64,000 bases of DNA, from positions 4,030,001 through 4,094,000 of the forward strand of contig NZ_AP024237.1 of NCBI RefSeq assembly GCF_016592155.1, written 5' to 3'. Every line of letters begins with the position of its first letter. Within the stretch, counting starts at the first letter, position 1. This document shows, in pieces, positions 30,392-38,976 of the stretch. A program made the translations under genes and the position numbers. Origin of the DNA: Mycobacterium heckeshornense (GTDB lineage Bacteria > Actinomycetota > Actinomycetes > Mycobacteriales > Mycobacteriaceae). A model generated the notes under the pieces. That model made no database searches. It was given only the letters and a program-made list of their open reading frames with translations, and was not told the DNA's origin.

Positions 30392-30418
30392 GATGTCGTG
30401 CGCCACAGCTACGACATC
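30392..30418 (-). terminator. Hairpin after the aminotransferase operon
   Basis: GATGTCGT (30392-30399) and ACGACATC (30411-30418) are perfect 8-bp arms with an 11-nt loop, starting 11 bp after the aminotransferase stop on the minus strand, between it and the MarR gene. It could instead be a regulator site in front of the MarR gene. Confidence 0.45.
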
Positions 30419-30429
30419 AAAAGCGGCCG

Positions 30430-31473
30430 TCACCCCAGCGCCTTGTCCACCACCGAGAGGACCGCGAGGCTGGATGCGCGGCTGCCGACGGTGATCCGCG
30501 CGCCGCCGTCCGAATAGTGCCGGACCTGCAGACCACTGCCCGCCAGCACGTCGCTCCACGGCCGATCCCTCGACGGCAGGTAGACGAAATTGGCGTGCGC
30601 GTCGGTGCTGCGGACTCCCATTGCGCGCAGTTGCTTCTGCAGATAGCGCCGCTCGGCGGTGATCAGCCGGACCCGCTTGAGCAGTTGGGTTTCGGCGGCA
30701 TAGGAGGCCGCGACCGCGAGCAATGCGGTGCTGGCCATGCCGAAGGGCAACTGCTTGGTCCACAGCGCCCTGGTCAGTTCCGGCGAACCGATTCCGTAAC
30801 CGATCCGCAGCCCGGCCAGCCCGTAGGCCTTGGAAAAGGTCCGCACCACAACCACATTGGGAAAGCGGGCGACCAATGAAGCCGCGTTGATCCGCTGCTC
30901 CGCCCCGGCGAATTCGATATACGCTTCGTCGAGCAACACCACGGTGTCCGCCGCCACCCTCCGCAGAAACCGCATCACCTCGACGGCAGGCTCCATTGTG
31001 CCAGTTGGATTGTGTGGGCGGCACAGCACCACCACCCGCGCCGCGGCTGCGGCGTCGGCCAGCGCATCGAGATTGTGATGACCGCGTTCGTCGAGCGGAA
31101 CCGTCACCGGGATCAGCCGCGCGATCTGTGCGATGATCGGGTACCCGTCGAACGTGGGTGATGCCATCACGATGGTGTCACCCAAATAGGTCAGGGCCTG
31201 CAACACTTGCATCACCACACCGGTTGCACCGGCACCAAGTACCACCTGATCCTCGGGCACCCCGATGTGATCGGCTATCAGGCGGCGCAGCCGCTCGGGC
31301 AGGAACTCCGGGTACCGATTGACTGCGTCGATCGACTTGACCAACGCTTTTCGCACCGCCCGCAGCGGCGGGAACGGATTCTCATTCAACGACAACGCCA
31401 GCGGATCGACCGCCTGCGGCAATGCGCCGAGGATCTCGGCGGTGATCGAGTTCCTCTGCGCGGCAATCGTCAT
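30430..31473 (-). CDS. PLP-dependent HisC/aromatic-type aminotransferase
   Basis: Fold-type I aminotransferase, 347 aa from ATG 31473, whose A is the last base of the preceding TAA. PLP site: LDEAYIEFAG (Asp182) and Schiff-base Lys215 in RTFSKAYGLAGLRIGYG; the NPTG motif is at 155-158. Closest in look to histidinol-phosphate/phenylalanine aminotransferases (HisC, Rv3772). There are no histidine-biosynthesis neighbours, and its place as last gene of the ThDP-SRPBCC-KAS operon suggests it aminates a keto intermediate or supplies an aromatic 2-oxo acid. Confidence 0.85.
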   Translation of the reverse strand: MTIAAQRNSITAEILGALPQAVDPLALSLNENPFPPLRAVRKALVKSIDAVNRYPEFLPERLRRLIADHIGVPEDQVVLGAGATGVVMQVLQALTYLGDTIVMASPTFDGYPIIAQIARLIPVTVPLDERGHHNLDALADAAAAARVVVLCRPHNPTGTMEPAVEVMRFLRRVAADTVVLLDEAYIEFAGAEQRINAASLVARFPNVVVVRTFSKAYGLAGLRIGYGIGSPELTRALWTKQLPFGMASTALLAVAASYAAETQLLKRVRLITAERRYLQKQLRAMGVRSTDAHANFVYLPSRDRPWSDVLAGSGLQVRHYSDGGARITVGSRASSLAVLSVVDKALG

Positions 31474-32486
31474 TAGCCGCGTCCACCCCACCGCATTGCG
31501 GCCGCTCCGGCGAAGTCACCGGCGTGGGCGAAGGCGGCCATCAGCACCACGTCGCCGGCGTTGATCTGACCGTCCGAGATAGCGCGATCGAGGTTGATCG
31601 GGATACCGGCACCGAACAGGTTGCCGCACTCGTCGAAGGTATCGCGGTGACGCTCGGGCGGTATTTCGAGCGCTTCTCGCCAATTGCGCAGGAATACCCG
31701 GTTGGGCTGGTTGGTGACGAGCAGGTCAACATCCCTGGACGCCAAGCCGATTCGATCGCAAACCGCGAGCGCCACTTCAGGAACCTGGCGGTTGCCGCGG
31801 GCCAGCACTTTGGTGATCTTGGTTTCGGTGAACCCGATGCAGCCTTCTCCGCGTCCCGGCTGCCACCACTTGCGCGGAGGATCGATCGCGAGCGTCATGT
31901 CTCCGGCGTATTCGCCGTAGGTGCGGCACTCGACATCAAGGATCGGCGATTGATCCGACAGCGTGACCAATCCGACTGCGGCACCGTCGCCGGGGACCGC
32001 AGCCTGCGCCATGCGCCGAACACCCGGCTGATCGAAGACTTGCCCCGCCGCGTTTTGCGCAATTGCGATCAGCGCGGTGCGCCCCTCGCCGGACGACAGT
32101 AGTTTACGAGCGACGTTGAGCCCGAGCACAAATGCCGCGCATCCGCCGTTGTGAAGATCCAGCACCCACGACGGCCGCATGCCTAAGCGGTGCGCGATGC
32201 CACCGCCCGCACCATAGAAAGGCATATCCGGCATCTGGGTGTGCGTGATCAACACGTCAATATGCTCTATGACATCGCGGCCATGCCGCTCGATCAGTCC
32301 TTGCGCGGCATGCTCGACCATGTCGATCGCGCTCTCGTCGGGTCCGACGTGATGGCGAAACCTCGGCGCGCGGAACATCAGGTTGTCACGCAACTCATCT
32401 GATCCGGCGAATTGCGCGTAGTAATCGGCGCTGATCGGCTCGCCCGGCAGGTAAGTGGAAACGTCGGTGAGGCTGACTTCAGTCAT
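31473..32486 (-). CDS. KAS III-like (FabH-family) condensing enzyme with altered active site
   Basis: Thiolase-fold protein, 337 aa from ATG 32486, AGGAGG 9 bp upstream. The nucleophile is kept (Cys116 in LHNGGCAAFVLGL) and so is the Asn of GNLFGAGIP (Asn289), but the His of the usual HQ(A/P)N motif is replaced by Asn in VTNQPNRVF (Asn259). That His assists decarboxylation in FabH, so this enzyme may be an acyltransferase or condense without malonyl decarboxylation, as some natural-product KAS III homologues do. Third gene of the minus-strand operon. Confidence 0.8.
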   Translation of the reverse strand: MTEVSLTDVSTYLPGEPISADYYAQFAGSDELRDNLMFRAPRFRHHVGPDESAIDMVEHAAQGLIERHGRDVIEHIDVLITHTQMPDMPFYGAGGGIAHRLGMRPSWVLDLHNGGCAAFVLGLNVARKLLSSGEGRTALIAIAQNAAGQVFDQPGVRRMAQAAVPGDGAAVGLVTLSDQSPILDVECRTYGEYAGDMTLAIDPPRKWWQPGRGEGCIGFTETKITKVLARGNRQVPEVALAVCDRIGLASRDVDLLVTNQPNRVFLRNWREALEIPPERHRDTFDECGNLFGAGIPINLDRAISDGQINAGDVVLMAAFAHAGDFAGAAAMRWGGRG

Positions 32487-32489
32487 GGC

Positions 32490-32559
32490 GGCGCTCCTCC
32501 TCATCGCTTCGCTCTGCATCGTCGCCGCCGCACATCATGGCGGCGCTCCTCCTCATCGC
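32490..32559. repeat. Two copies of an 18-bp ribosome-binding-site element
   Basis: GGCGCTCCTCCTCATCGC occurs at 32490-32507 and again at 32542-32559 (minus strand GCGATGAGGAGGAGCGCC). The first copy supplies the ribosome binding site of the KAS III-like gene; the second covers the stop of SRPBCC copy 2. A one-base variant is at 12058-12075 in front of infA. The 66-bp gap thus looks like a duplicated leader. Confidence 0.6.
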
Positions 32560-33218
32560 ATCCACGCCGGCGTGATCGGCAGGCCGTTGCGGTGGCGGTA
32601 TTCCGCGATCGTCTTGAGGTTGTTCAGCTCCAACGCATGACCGGGACCGAAAATGTCCCAGAAGTCTCCCACCCAGCCGGAACGCTGTGGCGGCGCCGCC
32701 TCCGGGTAGGGGTTGTCGTTGTAGAACGGATGGCGGCAATTAGTCCACAGCACAACGGAACCCGGCTTGTTGAGCACCACCTGCGCGTCGAGCACCCGCA
32801 TCAGATAGATCATCCACAGGTGTTTGCCCTGGTCCCACGCACAGTGATAGTCGACGGTGCGGGCCTCGGCGTTGGCATGCGTGCGGGTATAGATCTTGGT
32901 CTCCGGGAGCAACCGGTCGTAGGCCACCCACAGCCCTGGCTCGTCGGTCGGAGTGAAACCACGCAGCGTATAGGTCCACTCCTCGAGACTGCGGGTGTCG
33001 GCCATGTACTCGAACAGCTCGTCCGGTGGGCAGTCGACGTAGTCATTGACCGTGCAGTACTGACCGAACATTTCGTCGTGCGAGTACACCGAGCGCATTC
33101 TCGCCAGGAAGATCGGAGCAGTCTGCTCGAGTGGCGAGGTCTCGATGCGGACCACTCCGTCGATCGGCTCGCTTGTGCCGGTGTGGGCGTGGATATCGTC
33201 AAGCGCTGGCAGCGACAT
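32553..33218 (-). CDS. SRPBCC/START-like ligand-binding protein, copy 2
   Basis: 221 aa, gap-free paralogue of the protein at 17140-17805, with the same DCPPDELFEYMADTRSLEEW motif, the same conserved VDYHCAWDQGKHLWMIY segment and the same C-terminus. ATG 33218 lies 20 bp inside the 3' end of the ThDP-enzyme gene, with AAGGAGA ten bases upstream, so it is translationally coupled. Duplicates placed in both ECF-type loci argue that each acts on related intermediates of one pathway. The biochemical role is not known. Confidence 0.72.
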   Translation of the reverse strand: MSLPALDDIHAHTGTSEPIDGVVRIETSPLEQTAPIFLARMRSVYSHDEMFGQYCTVNDYVDCPPDELFEYMADTRSLEEWTYTLRGFTPTDEPGLWVAYDRLLPETKIYTRTHANAEARTVDYHCAWDQGKHLWMIYLMRVLDAQVVLNKPGSVVLWTNCRHPFYNDNPYPEAAPPQRSGWVGDFWDIFGPGHALELNNLKTIAEYRHRNGLPITPAWMR

Positions 33219-34944
33219 CTGCGCGGTTCTCCTTTGTGGTCGAGCTTTCGTGACTTACAGCGTGTTTGGCTGAGGAAGCGCTGAGAAATGGTGCAAACGG
33301 CGGGATTTCATCGGCTGCGCATTCCACGCTCACCACTGACGGGCCGTCGACATCTAGCGTCGCGCGCAACGCGGCAGCCAACCCGTCGGTGTCGCTGACG
33401 TCGACCGACGGCAGCCCCGGAAACATCGCTGCCAGCCCAGCACCCAGCCGGCTGGGCGCAAAGCGGTTATAGCTGTACCTATCGCCGTAGTAGAGCTGCT
33501 CGCGGGTCACGCACATGGCATGGGCGTTGTTGTTGAGCAGCACGAACGTGATCGGCAACCGGTAGTGCACAGCGGTGTGCACCTCCATGCCGTGCATGAA
33601 GAACGCACCGTCGCCCGCGATCACTACCACCCGTCGGGCCGGAGACTGCTCGCCGGTGCGGGCGAACGCCATTCCGATACCGGCGCCGAAGCTGTAGCCC
33701 ATGCCGCCCATGCCGAGGGCGACCAGGAACCGGCCCCCGCGTCGCACCGGCAAGTGATGGATGGCCGCCGCGCCGGTATTGCCCGCGTCGACCACGACGT
33801 CGACGCCGTCGGGCAACACGGCGTCCACCGCGCTCATCGCGTCGCGGTAGCGCACACCGGGACCGTCGAATGGCGGAGGCGTCAACTCCGTGCGCACCAC
33901 CGCGTCGGGCACCCGCACACCCGTTGGCCGCCCCCGACCGGATAGCGCGGTTGTCAACATACGCAGCGACGCCCGCAGGTCGTCGGTGTGCACGTGGGTG
34001 CAGGGAACGTACGGCGGCGCCGACCCGATCGACACCACGCGAACTGCAGCAAGCGCGTCGTCGAGTCCGGTGCGTGCGGTCACCGACAGCCGGGTGCCCA
34101 CCACCAAGCACAACGCACTCTTGGCCAGCGCCTCGGCAACGCCGGGATGGCCCATCACGCCGGTCACTCCCAGCGCCGACGACGACCCGAATCCCGGTGT
34201 GCCGGCGACATCTTTCGCGTCGGGCACACACGCCACCCGCGCGCGCAGCACGGCGCGCAGCCACTCCACCTCAGCGCGAGCGTCATCGCGAGCCACTTGC
34301 TCGCCGGCGATGATCGTGACCGGCCCGCTCACCTGGCGCAGGGCGCTGACGATCGGGTGGGGATCACCGACGGTGCGCGACGGCTCAAAACACTGCTCAC
34401 CGTAACCGTTTGCGCCAACGTCTGATTGTTGAATGTTTTTGGGCAACAACAAGACAGCGGGTCCGCCCCGTTGTGCCGCGGCGACCGCGGCGGGCAGAGC
34501 CGCGATGATGTCGGCGGGCTTGACCACCCGGCGGCAAAAAACCGACACCGCAGAAAACAACGCCTCGGCGTCGAGCGATCCGTTGCGGCCACTGGTGTCC
34601 TGAAAACTGCCCCGTCCGTCCATCGTCGTCGACGGTTGGCCCACCAATGCCAGGACCGGTACCCGACTGGTCAGCGATTCCCCCAACCCGGGCACAAGGT
34701 TCAGCGCTCCCCCGCCCGACGTGGCGGCCACCACACCCAATTTCTGCCCGCAGCGGCTGTACCCGTCGGCCATGGTGGCAGCGGAAAACTCGTGCTTGGC
34801 GAGTACCGCAGTGATATCTGACCGGAAATATGCGGCGTCGTAGAGATCTTCGATGTTGGCCCCGTCGACACCAAAGATGTGGCCAACCCCGATTGCCGCG
34901 AGGTGCTCGACGATGTGGTCAACCACTCGTTGCTTCGCTGGCAT
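33199..34944 (-). CDS. Thiamin diphosphate-dependent enzyme, acetolactate synthase-like
   Basis: 581 aa from ATG 34944. Catalytic Glu52 in AKHEFSAATMADGYSR of the N-terminal pyrimidine domain; a central NAD/FAD-like domain; and the ThDP/Mg motif GDGAFFMHGMEVHTA ending in LLNNN (about 444-473). It lacks a small-subunit gene and does not neighbour ilv genes, so it is more likely a decarboxylase or carboligase making an acyloin or 2-hydroxyketone. The -10 of an ECF-type promoter ends 6 bp before the ATG, implying a leaderless mRNA and fixing the start; the frame opens earlier, at 35088, but that would cross both divergent promoters. First gene of the operon ThDP-SRPBCC-KAS-aminotransferase. Confidence 0.85.
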   Translation of the reverse strand: MPAKQRVVDHIVEHLAAIGVGHIFGVDGANIEDLYDAAYFRSDITAVLAKHEFSAATMADGYSRCGQKLGVVAATSGGGALNLVPGLGESLTSRVPVLALVGQPSTTMDGRGSFQDTSGRNGSLDAEALFSAVSVFCRRVVKPADIIAALPAAVAAAQRGGPAVLLLPKNIQQSDVGANGYGEQCFEPSRTVGDPHPIVSALRQVSGPVTIIAGEQVARDDARAEVEWLRAVLRARVACVPDAKDVAGTPGFGSSSALGVTGVMGHPGVAEALAKSALCLVVGTRLSVTARTGLDDALAAVRVVSIGSAPPYVPCTHVHTDDLRASLRMLTTALSGRGRPTGVRVPDAVVRTELTPPPFDGPGVRYRDAMSAVDAVLPDGVDVVVDAGNTGAAAIHHLPVRRGGRFLVALGMGGMGYSFGAGIGMAFARTGEQSPARRVVVIAGDGAFFMHGMEVHTAVHYRLPITFVLLNNNAHAMCVTREQLYYGDRYSYNRFAPSRLGAGLAAMFPGLPSVDVSDTDGLAAALRATLDVDGPSVVSVECAADEIPPFAPFLSASSAKHAVSHESSTTKENRADVAASA

Positions 34945-34950
34945 ACCGGT

Positions 34951-34978
34951 TACACGACTCGCGGGCGCTTCCAGTTCA
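34951..34978 (-). promoter_or_regulatory. SigL-type ECF promoter for ThDP enzyme operon
   Basis: Minus strand: TGAACT (34973-34978, preceded by GCGG), 16 bp, CGTGTA (34951-34956). The expected start site falls on the A of ATG 34944, so the transcript is predicted leaderless. Confidence 0.7.
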
Positions 34979-35006
34979 CCGCACGGCAAAGCTGACCTAT
35001 TCGCGG

Positions 35007-35034
35007 TGAACCCCGCGCGTCTTCGCGCCGTGTT
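35007..35034 (+). promoter_or_regulatory. SigL-type ECF promoter for FMO-BBE operon
   Basis: Plus strand: TGAACC (35007-35012, preceded by GCGG), 16 bp, CGTGTT (35029-35034), 39 bp before ATG 35074. The best match of the six to the SigL consensus as I remember it (TGAACC, 16-17 bp, CGTG). It is back to back with the ThDP operon promoter. Confidence 0.75.
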
Positions 35035-35073
35035 AGTTGCCAAAGCCGTGGGTAAGGAGTCGTGCCGCCATTG

Positions 35074-36264
35074 ATGAGTAACCACCACGGCCTCGCCGGG
35101 TCTTCAACGACCACCGTTGTTGTCATCGGGGCAGGGCCGTCTGGTCTGGCCGTGGCGCGTCAGCTCGAGCACCGGCACCGGATCAAGACGCTTGTCCTCG
35201 AAAGAGCTTTGGCTCCCGCGATCGCCTGGCGCACGCGCTACGACGACTTTCGCCTCAATACCAGCGGTTTCTTATCCCACCTTCCCGGACAACGGATTCC
35301 GGTGACCGCGGGCCGCTGGCCGACCAAAGAGGACATGGTCCGCTATTTCGACCGCTACGTGCGCGTGCAGAACATCGCGCTTCGGCTCGGCTGCGAGGTC
35401 AACCATATCGACCGCAGTGCACAGGGCTGGCGACTCGACACATCGTCGGGGGAAATCCTTGCCCCGGTGATCGTCCTGGCTACCGGCAACTACCGCACCC
35501 CCACCATCCCCCGATGGCCGGGCCTTGGTCAGTTCAACGGCGAACTCATCCACTCCGGCGAGTTCACCAACGCGTGGCCCTTTGCGGGCCGCGACGTCCT
35601 GGTGGTCGGCGCGGGCAACTCGGCTGCCGACATCGCGGTCCAGCTCGCCTACGACGGTGCGCGCAGAATCTGGCTTGCCGTGCGCACTCCACCGCACCTG
35701 GTGCGGCGCGCATTGGGTCCGGTCCCGGCGGATGTCTTACTCGAGCTGTTCGCGCGGGTGCCTGCGGACAAGGTCGACCCGCTGATCGAGCGCGTCAACC
35801 ACCTTATATGGGGCGATCTGTCGAAGTGTGGGTTCCGGCGGCCACCGCTCGGGCTAAAGGCCACGGTGGAACAGCGAGGCCGGATCCCCACCCTGGCCGA
35901 CGAACTCATCGACGTCGTGCGGACCGGCCGGGTGCATGTGGTCGCCGCCGTGCAGGCGCTTGAGTCCGAACGCGTGATCCTCGCCGACGGCAGTTCGGTA
36001 ACGCCGCAGGTGATCATCGCCGCCACCGGCTTTCGGCCGGATCTCGAGGGCTTGGTCGGCCACCTCGGCGTTCTCGACGAACACGGCAACCCGCGCGGCG
36101 GCTTCGCCTCGCACCTCGGTGCCGGAATGTTCGCGATCGGATACGGGATTCCGCCCAACGGCCCACTGCGCGCCATCCGGCGCGCCGCCACACCGCTGGC
36201 CCAGCAGATCGCAGACTACCTGTCAGCAACACGTCATCAAGCCAAAACCGATGTTAAACAATGA
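35074..36264 (+). CDS. Flavin-containing monooxygenase (YUCCA-like FMO)
   Basis: Class B FAD/NADPH monooxygenase, 396 aa. FAD motif VVIGAGPSGLAVARQL (GAGPSG at 19-24), FMO-type IHSGEFTNAW near 155, NADPH motif VVGAGNSAADIA near 175, and ATGFRPD near 315. ATG 35074 follows AAGGAG by 14 nt; GTG 35062 and TTG 35071 are alternatives. Such enzymes N-oxygenate amines, S-oxygenate, or decarboxylate 2-oxo acids oxidatively; with an aminotransferase in the cluster, N-oxygenation or keto-acid oxidation is attractive but unproven. Stop overlaps the next ATG (ATGA). Confidence 0.85.
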   Translation: MSNHHGLAGSSTTTVVVIGAGPSGLAVARQLEHRHRIKTLVLERALAPAIAWRTRYDDFRLNTSGFLSHLPGQRIPVTAGRWPTKEDMVRYFDRYVRVQNIALRLGCEVNHIDRSAQGWRLDTSSGEILAPVIVLATGNYRTPTIPRWPGLGQFNGELIHSGEFTNAWPFAGRDVLVVGAGNSAADIAVQLAYDGARRIWLAVRTPPHLVRRALGPVPADVLLELFARVPADKVDPLIERVNHLIWGDLSKCGFRRPPLGLKATVEQRGRIPTLADELIDVVRTGRVHVVAAVQALESERVILADGSSVTPQVIIAATGFRPDLEGLVGHLGVLDEHGNPRGGFASHLGAGMFAIGYGIPPNGPLRAIRRAATPLAQQIADYLSATRHQAKTDVKQ

Positions 36265-37601
36265 CCTTTCACGTTGCCGGTAAGACCTTCTTCCGCGGTG
36301 CCGCAGGCTACGAAACGGCTCGTCGGGAAACAGTATGGAATGGGATTGTCCCCCAACGCTTTCCTGACGTCATCGTACAAGCGCATAACACCGACCATGT
36401 CGTCGCGGCGATCTGCTACGCGCGCGCCCACGGCCACCACATCGGTGTGTGCTCGGGCGGGCACAATTGGTCGGCCAGCCACCTTCGCGACGGCGGGTTG
36501 CTGCTCGATGTCAGTCGCCTGGACCACTGCAGCGTCGACACCGACCGGATGACCGCGGACGTCGGCCCGGGCAAGGTGGCGAGCGTGTTCGCGGCCGAAC
36601 TGGACTCCCAAGGGTTGTTCTTTCCCGCAGGCCATTGCGAGGGCATTTGCCTGGGCGGCTATCTGCTGCAGGGCGGATACGGCTGGAACAGCCCGATGCT
36701 CGGCCCGGCGTGCGAGAGCGTGCTGGGTCTGGAGGTGATCACCGCCGATGGCGAACGGCTCTACTGCGATGCCGAAAACCATGCTGACCTGTATTGGGCC
36801 GCCCGCGGGGCGGGACCGGGGTTTTTCGGCGTGGTCACCTCGTTCAAACTGCGGGTTCACCCGCGGCCACCGGTGTGGGGAACCTGCCTCTACGTGTACC
36901 CGATCGAGCTCGCCGACGAGGTATTCACCTGGGGACGCGCAATCAGTTCCGAGCTCGACGAGCGGGTCGAACTTCAGATCCAGACCGCACGCAGCTTCCC
37001 CGGAGCCGGCCTCGACCAGCCCGGCATCGCGATCGCTTCACCGGTTTTCGCCGACTCAGAGGACGAGGCGGCCAAAGCCCTTGCCCCGCTGGGGACTTGC
37101 CCCGTTGCTGACAAGGCGATCGTCAGCCTGCCCTATGCGCCGACTAACCTGGCCAACTGGTACAGGGCCGTGATGACCAATTATCCGACGGGGCACCGCT
37201 ATATCGCCGACAATATGTTCACGTCGGCTTCCGCCGAAGAGCTCCTGCCGGGCATCCGGAAAATCATCGAAACGATGCCGCCGCACCCGTCGCATTTCAT
37301 CTTCACGGGCTGGAAAACGTCTCCGGCCCGAGCTGGCATGGTCTACGGCTTGGAGGATGAAATCTACCTGGCCCTCTACACCATCTGGCAGGATCCGGCC
37401 GACGACGACCGCTACAGCAACTGGGCAGCATCGAATATGGCGGCGATGTCGCATCTGGCGACGGGGATCTCGCTCGCCGACGAGAATCTGTGTCGGCGCC
37501 CGGCTCGATTCATCACCGAGCCGAACATGGCTCGCCTGGACGAAGTGCGCTCAGCTTATGACCCAGAGGGTCGATTTCACAGCTGGATGGCGCGCTGCTG
37601 A
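36261..37601 (+). CDS. BBE-family FAD-linked oxidase, probably bicovalent flavin
   Basis: 446 aa, PCMH-type FAD domain and berberine-bridge-enzyme C-terminus (YDPEGRFHSWM). His68 in CSGGHNWS and Cys126 in AGHCEGICLGGYLLQGGYGW fit the two flavin attachment points of bicovalent BBE oxidases. No signal peptide, so it is cytoplasmic. Such enzymes perform two-electron oxidations such as ring closure, dehydrogenation or alcohol oxidation in natural-product pathways. ATG 36261 overlaps the FMO stop. Convergent with rslA, 7 bp apart. Confidence 0.87.
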   Translation: MTFHVAGKTFFRGAAGYETARRETVWNGIVPQRFPDVIVQAHNTDHVVAAICYARAHGHHIGVCSGGHNWSASHLRDGGLLLDVSRLDHCSVDTDRMTADVGPGKVASVFAAELDSQGLFFPAGHCEGICLGGYLLQGGYGWNSPMLGPACESVLGLEVITADGERLYCDAENHADLYWAARGAGPGFFGVVTSFKLRVHPRPPVWGTCLYVYPIELADEVFTWGRAISSELDERVELQIQTARSFPGAGLDQPGIAIASPVFADSEDEAAKALAPLGTCPVADKAIVSLPYAPTNLANWYRAVMTNYPTGHRYIADNMFTSASAEELLPGIRKIIETMPPHPSHFIFTGWKTSPARAGMVYGLEDEIYLALYTIWQDPADDDRYSNWAASNMAAMSHLATGISLADENLCRRPARFITEPNMARLDEVRSAYDPEGRFHSWMARC

Positions 37602-37608
37602 TCGGCCA

Positions 37609-38361
37609 CTAAAGCGAACGCTGCAGTAGTACGTGTCCGTTGTCGGCCAAAACCACTTGCACAGCTGAGATTTGATCCATCGGCGTCGCAATGCTGCCCA
37701 CCGGTGTTGCGGTGTGACCGGGTTCTGCCACCCAGGTTGCCAGCTGGCTGCGGCTGCCGTCGCGGCGCACCACGACCATCGCCAGCGTGTCATGGTGGGC
37801 GTTAATGGGCGCCAGGCAAACGCATTTCATCGAGATGTAGGTTCCCCACTGCTCGGCGGACAGCGAGACCGTCGAGGCCAAATTTTTGGTACCGACTTGC
37901 GCCATCGGCAGCGACGAGACGCTGGCTTGCGGCGGCGTGGTCGCTGGCGTTGAGGAATGGCCTTGGATGCCGACGAACACACCGATCGCCAGCACCACGG
38001 CGGCAGCGGCTCCGGCCGCCCAGGTCAGTACGCGGGAGCGGCGCCGTCGCCAGCCGACCCTGGCCAGCAGTGACGGCAGCAGTTCGGCAGGCACCGGCGG
38101 CGCACCGCCGGTACGGTCGGCCTCGTCGATGGCCGCCAGCTCGTCACGGTCCAGCTGCGAGAGCAATGCCGGCATGCCGCTGAGTTCGGCGACGGCGCTG
38201 CGGCACGCCGGGCAAACATCCATGTGCGCTTCGAATTCGCGCCGATCCGAGGCCGACAGGGAACCCAGCACATAGGCGGCGTCCCACGTCGCATACTCGT
38301 GGTCGTCGCGCCCGAACTGCGCACCGTCACCAGGGGGGTTAGCGCCCCATAAAGTCTTCAT
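37609..38361 (-). CDS. rslA: Anti-sigma-L factor RslA (zinc-associated, membrane-anchored)
   Basis: 250 aa, matching Rv0736 in length. The cytoplasmic N-terminal zinc-associated anti-sigma domain has the H-x3-C-x2-C motif His46-Cys50-Cys53 (EAHMDVCPACRS). One membrane helix at about 140-160 (WAAGAAAAVVLAIGVFVG) precedes an extracytoplasmic domain with a CVCL motif. The zinc site suggests release of SigL on oxidation. 70 bp downstream of sigL in the same operon. Confidence 0.93.
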   Translation of the reverse strand: MKTLWGANPPGDGAQFGRDDHEYATWDAAYVLGSLSASDRREFEAHMDVCPACRSAVAELSGMPALLSQLDRDELAAIDEADRTGGAPPVPAELLPSLLARVGWRRRRSRVLTWAAGAAAAVVLAIGVFVGIQGHSSTPATTPPQASVSSLPMAQVGTKNLASTVSLSAEQWGTYISMKCVCLAPINAHHDTLAMVVVRRDGSRSQLATWVAEPGHTATPVGSIATPMDQISAVQVVLADNGHVLLQRSL

Positions 38362-38431
38362 CGTGTAACCCCCATCTTAGGCTTCATCGAGTATTCGGAG
38401 CCGACCTCCGCGCGGATTGCACGTCGCGCCG

Positions 38432-38959
38432 TCATCGGGTCACCCCCATCTCTTGCAACGTGAGCCGCAGGGCCCGCAGGGCGTAGTGCAGACGCGACTT
38501 CACGGTGCCTTCAGCGATTCCAAGATCGGCGGCGATTTGCGCGGTGCTCCATCCCCGGTAGTACGAGCGGCAAACCACGGCGCGGTGTTCGGCGGAAAGC
38601 TGTGCGAACGCGTCGGCGATCAGCAGCCGGTCCAGCGCGGCATTGACCTCGTCCGGGCCCGCCGGCTCGGGTGCTTTATCCAGCGAGTTGACCTCGGAGC
38701 GAGCCCGTGCGCTGCGGCTCTCGTCGATGATCAGGTTGCGGGCGACGGTGAACAACCAGGCCCGCGCCGAACGCTCGGTGTCGCCGACGACCTCAGGATG
38801 CTGCCAGGCTCGCAGCAGCGTCTCCTGCACGACGTCTTCGGCGCGCGCGCGGTCACCGGTCAGCCTCAGCGCATATCGCCATAAGGCCGCGGCGTGCTCG
38901 TCGTAAAGCGCCTTCATCAAGGCGGCTTCGGGAGCCGCCGGGCTGGCGACAGTAGGCAC
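38432..38959 (-). CDS. sigL: ECF RNA polymerase sigma factor SigL
   Basis: 175 aa. Sigma-2 domain (YDEHAAALWRYALRLTGDRA, AEDVVQETLLRAWQ) and sigma-4 HTH (YYRGWSTAQIAADLGIAEGTVKSRLHYALRALR). GTG 38959 is chosen because it has AGGAGG at good spacing and gives the same 15-residue distance to the conserved LMxALYDEH as M. tuberculosis SigL; GTG 38965 overlaps the ribosome binding site. Preceded by its own ECF-type promoter, indicating autoregulation. The five other matching promoters in the window define its likely local regulon. Confidence 0.93.
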   Translation of the reverse strand: MPTVASPAAPEAALMKALYDEHAAALWRYALRLTGDRARAEDVVQETLLRAWQHPEVVGDTERSARAWLFTVARNLIIDESRSARARSEVNSLDKAPEPAGPDEVNAALDRLLIADAFAQLSAEHRAVVCRSYYRGWSTAQIAADLGIAEGTVKSRLHYALRALRLTLQEMGVTR

Positions 38960-38976
38960 TTGCACCTCCTGGAGGT

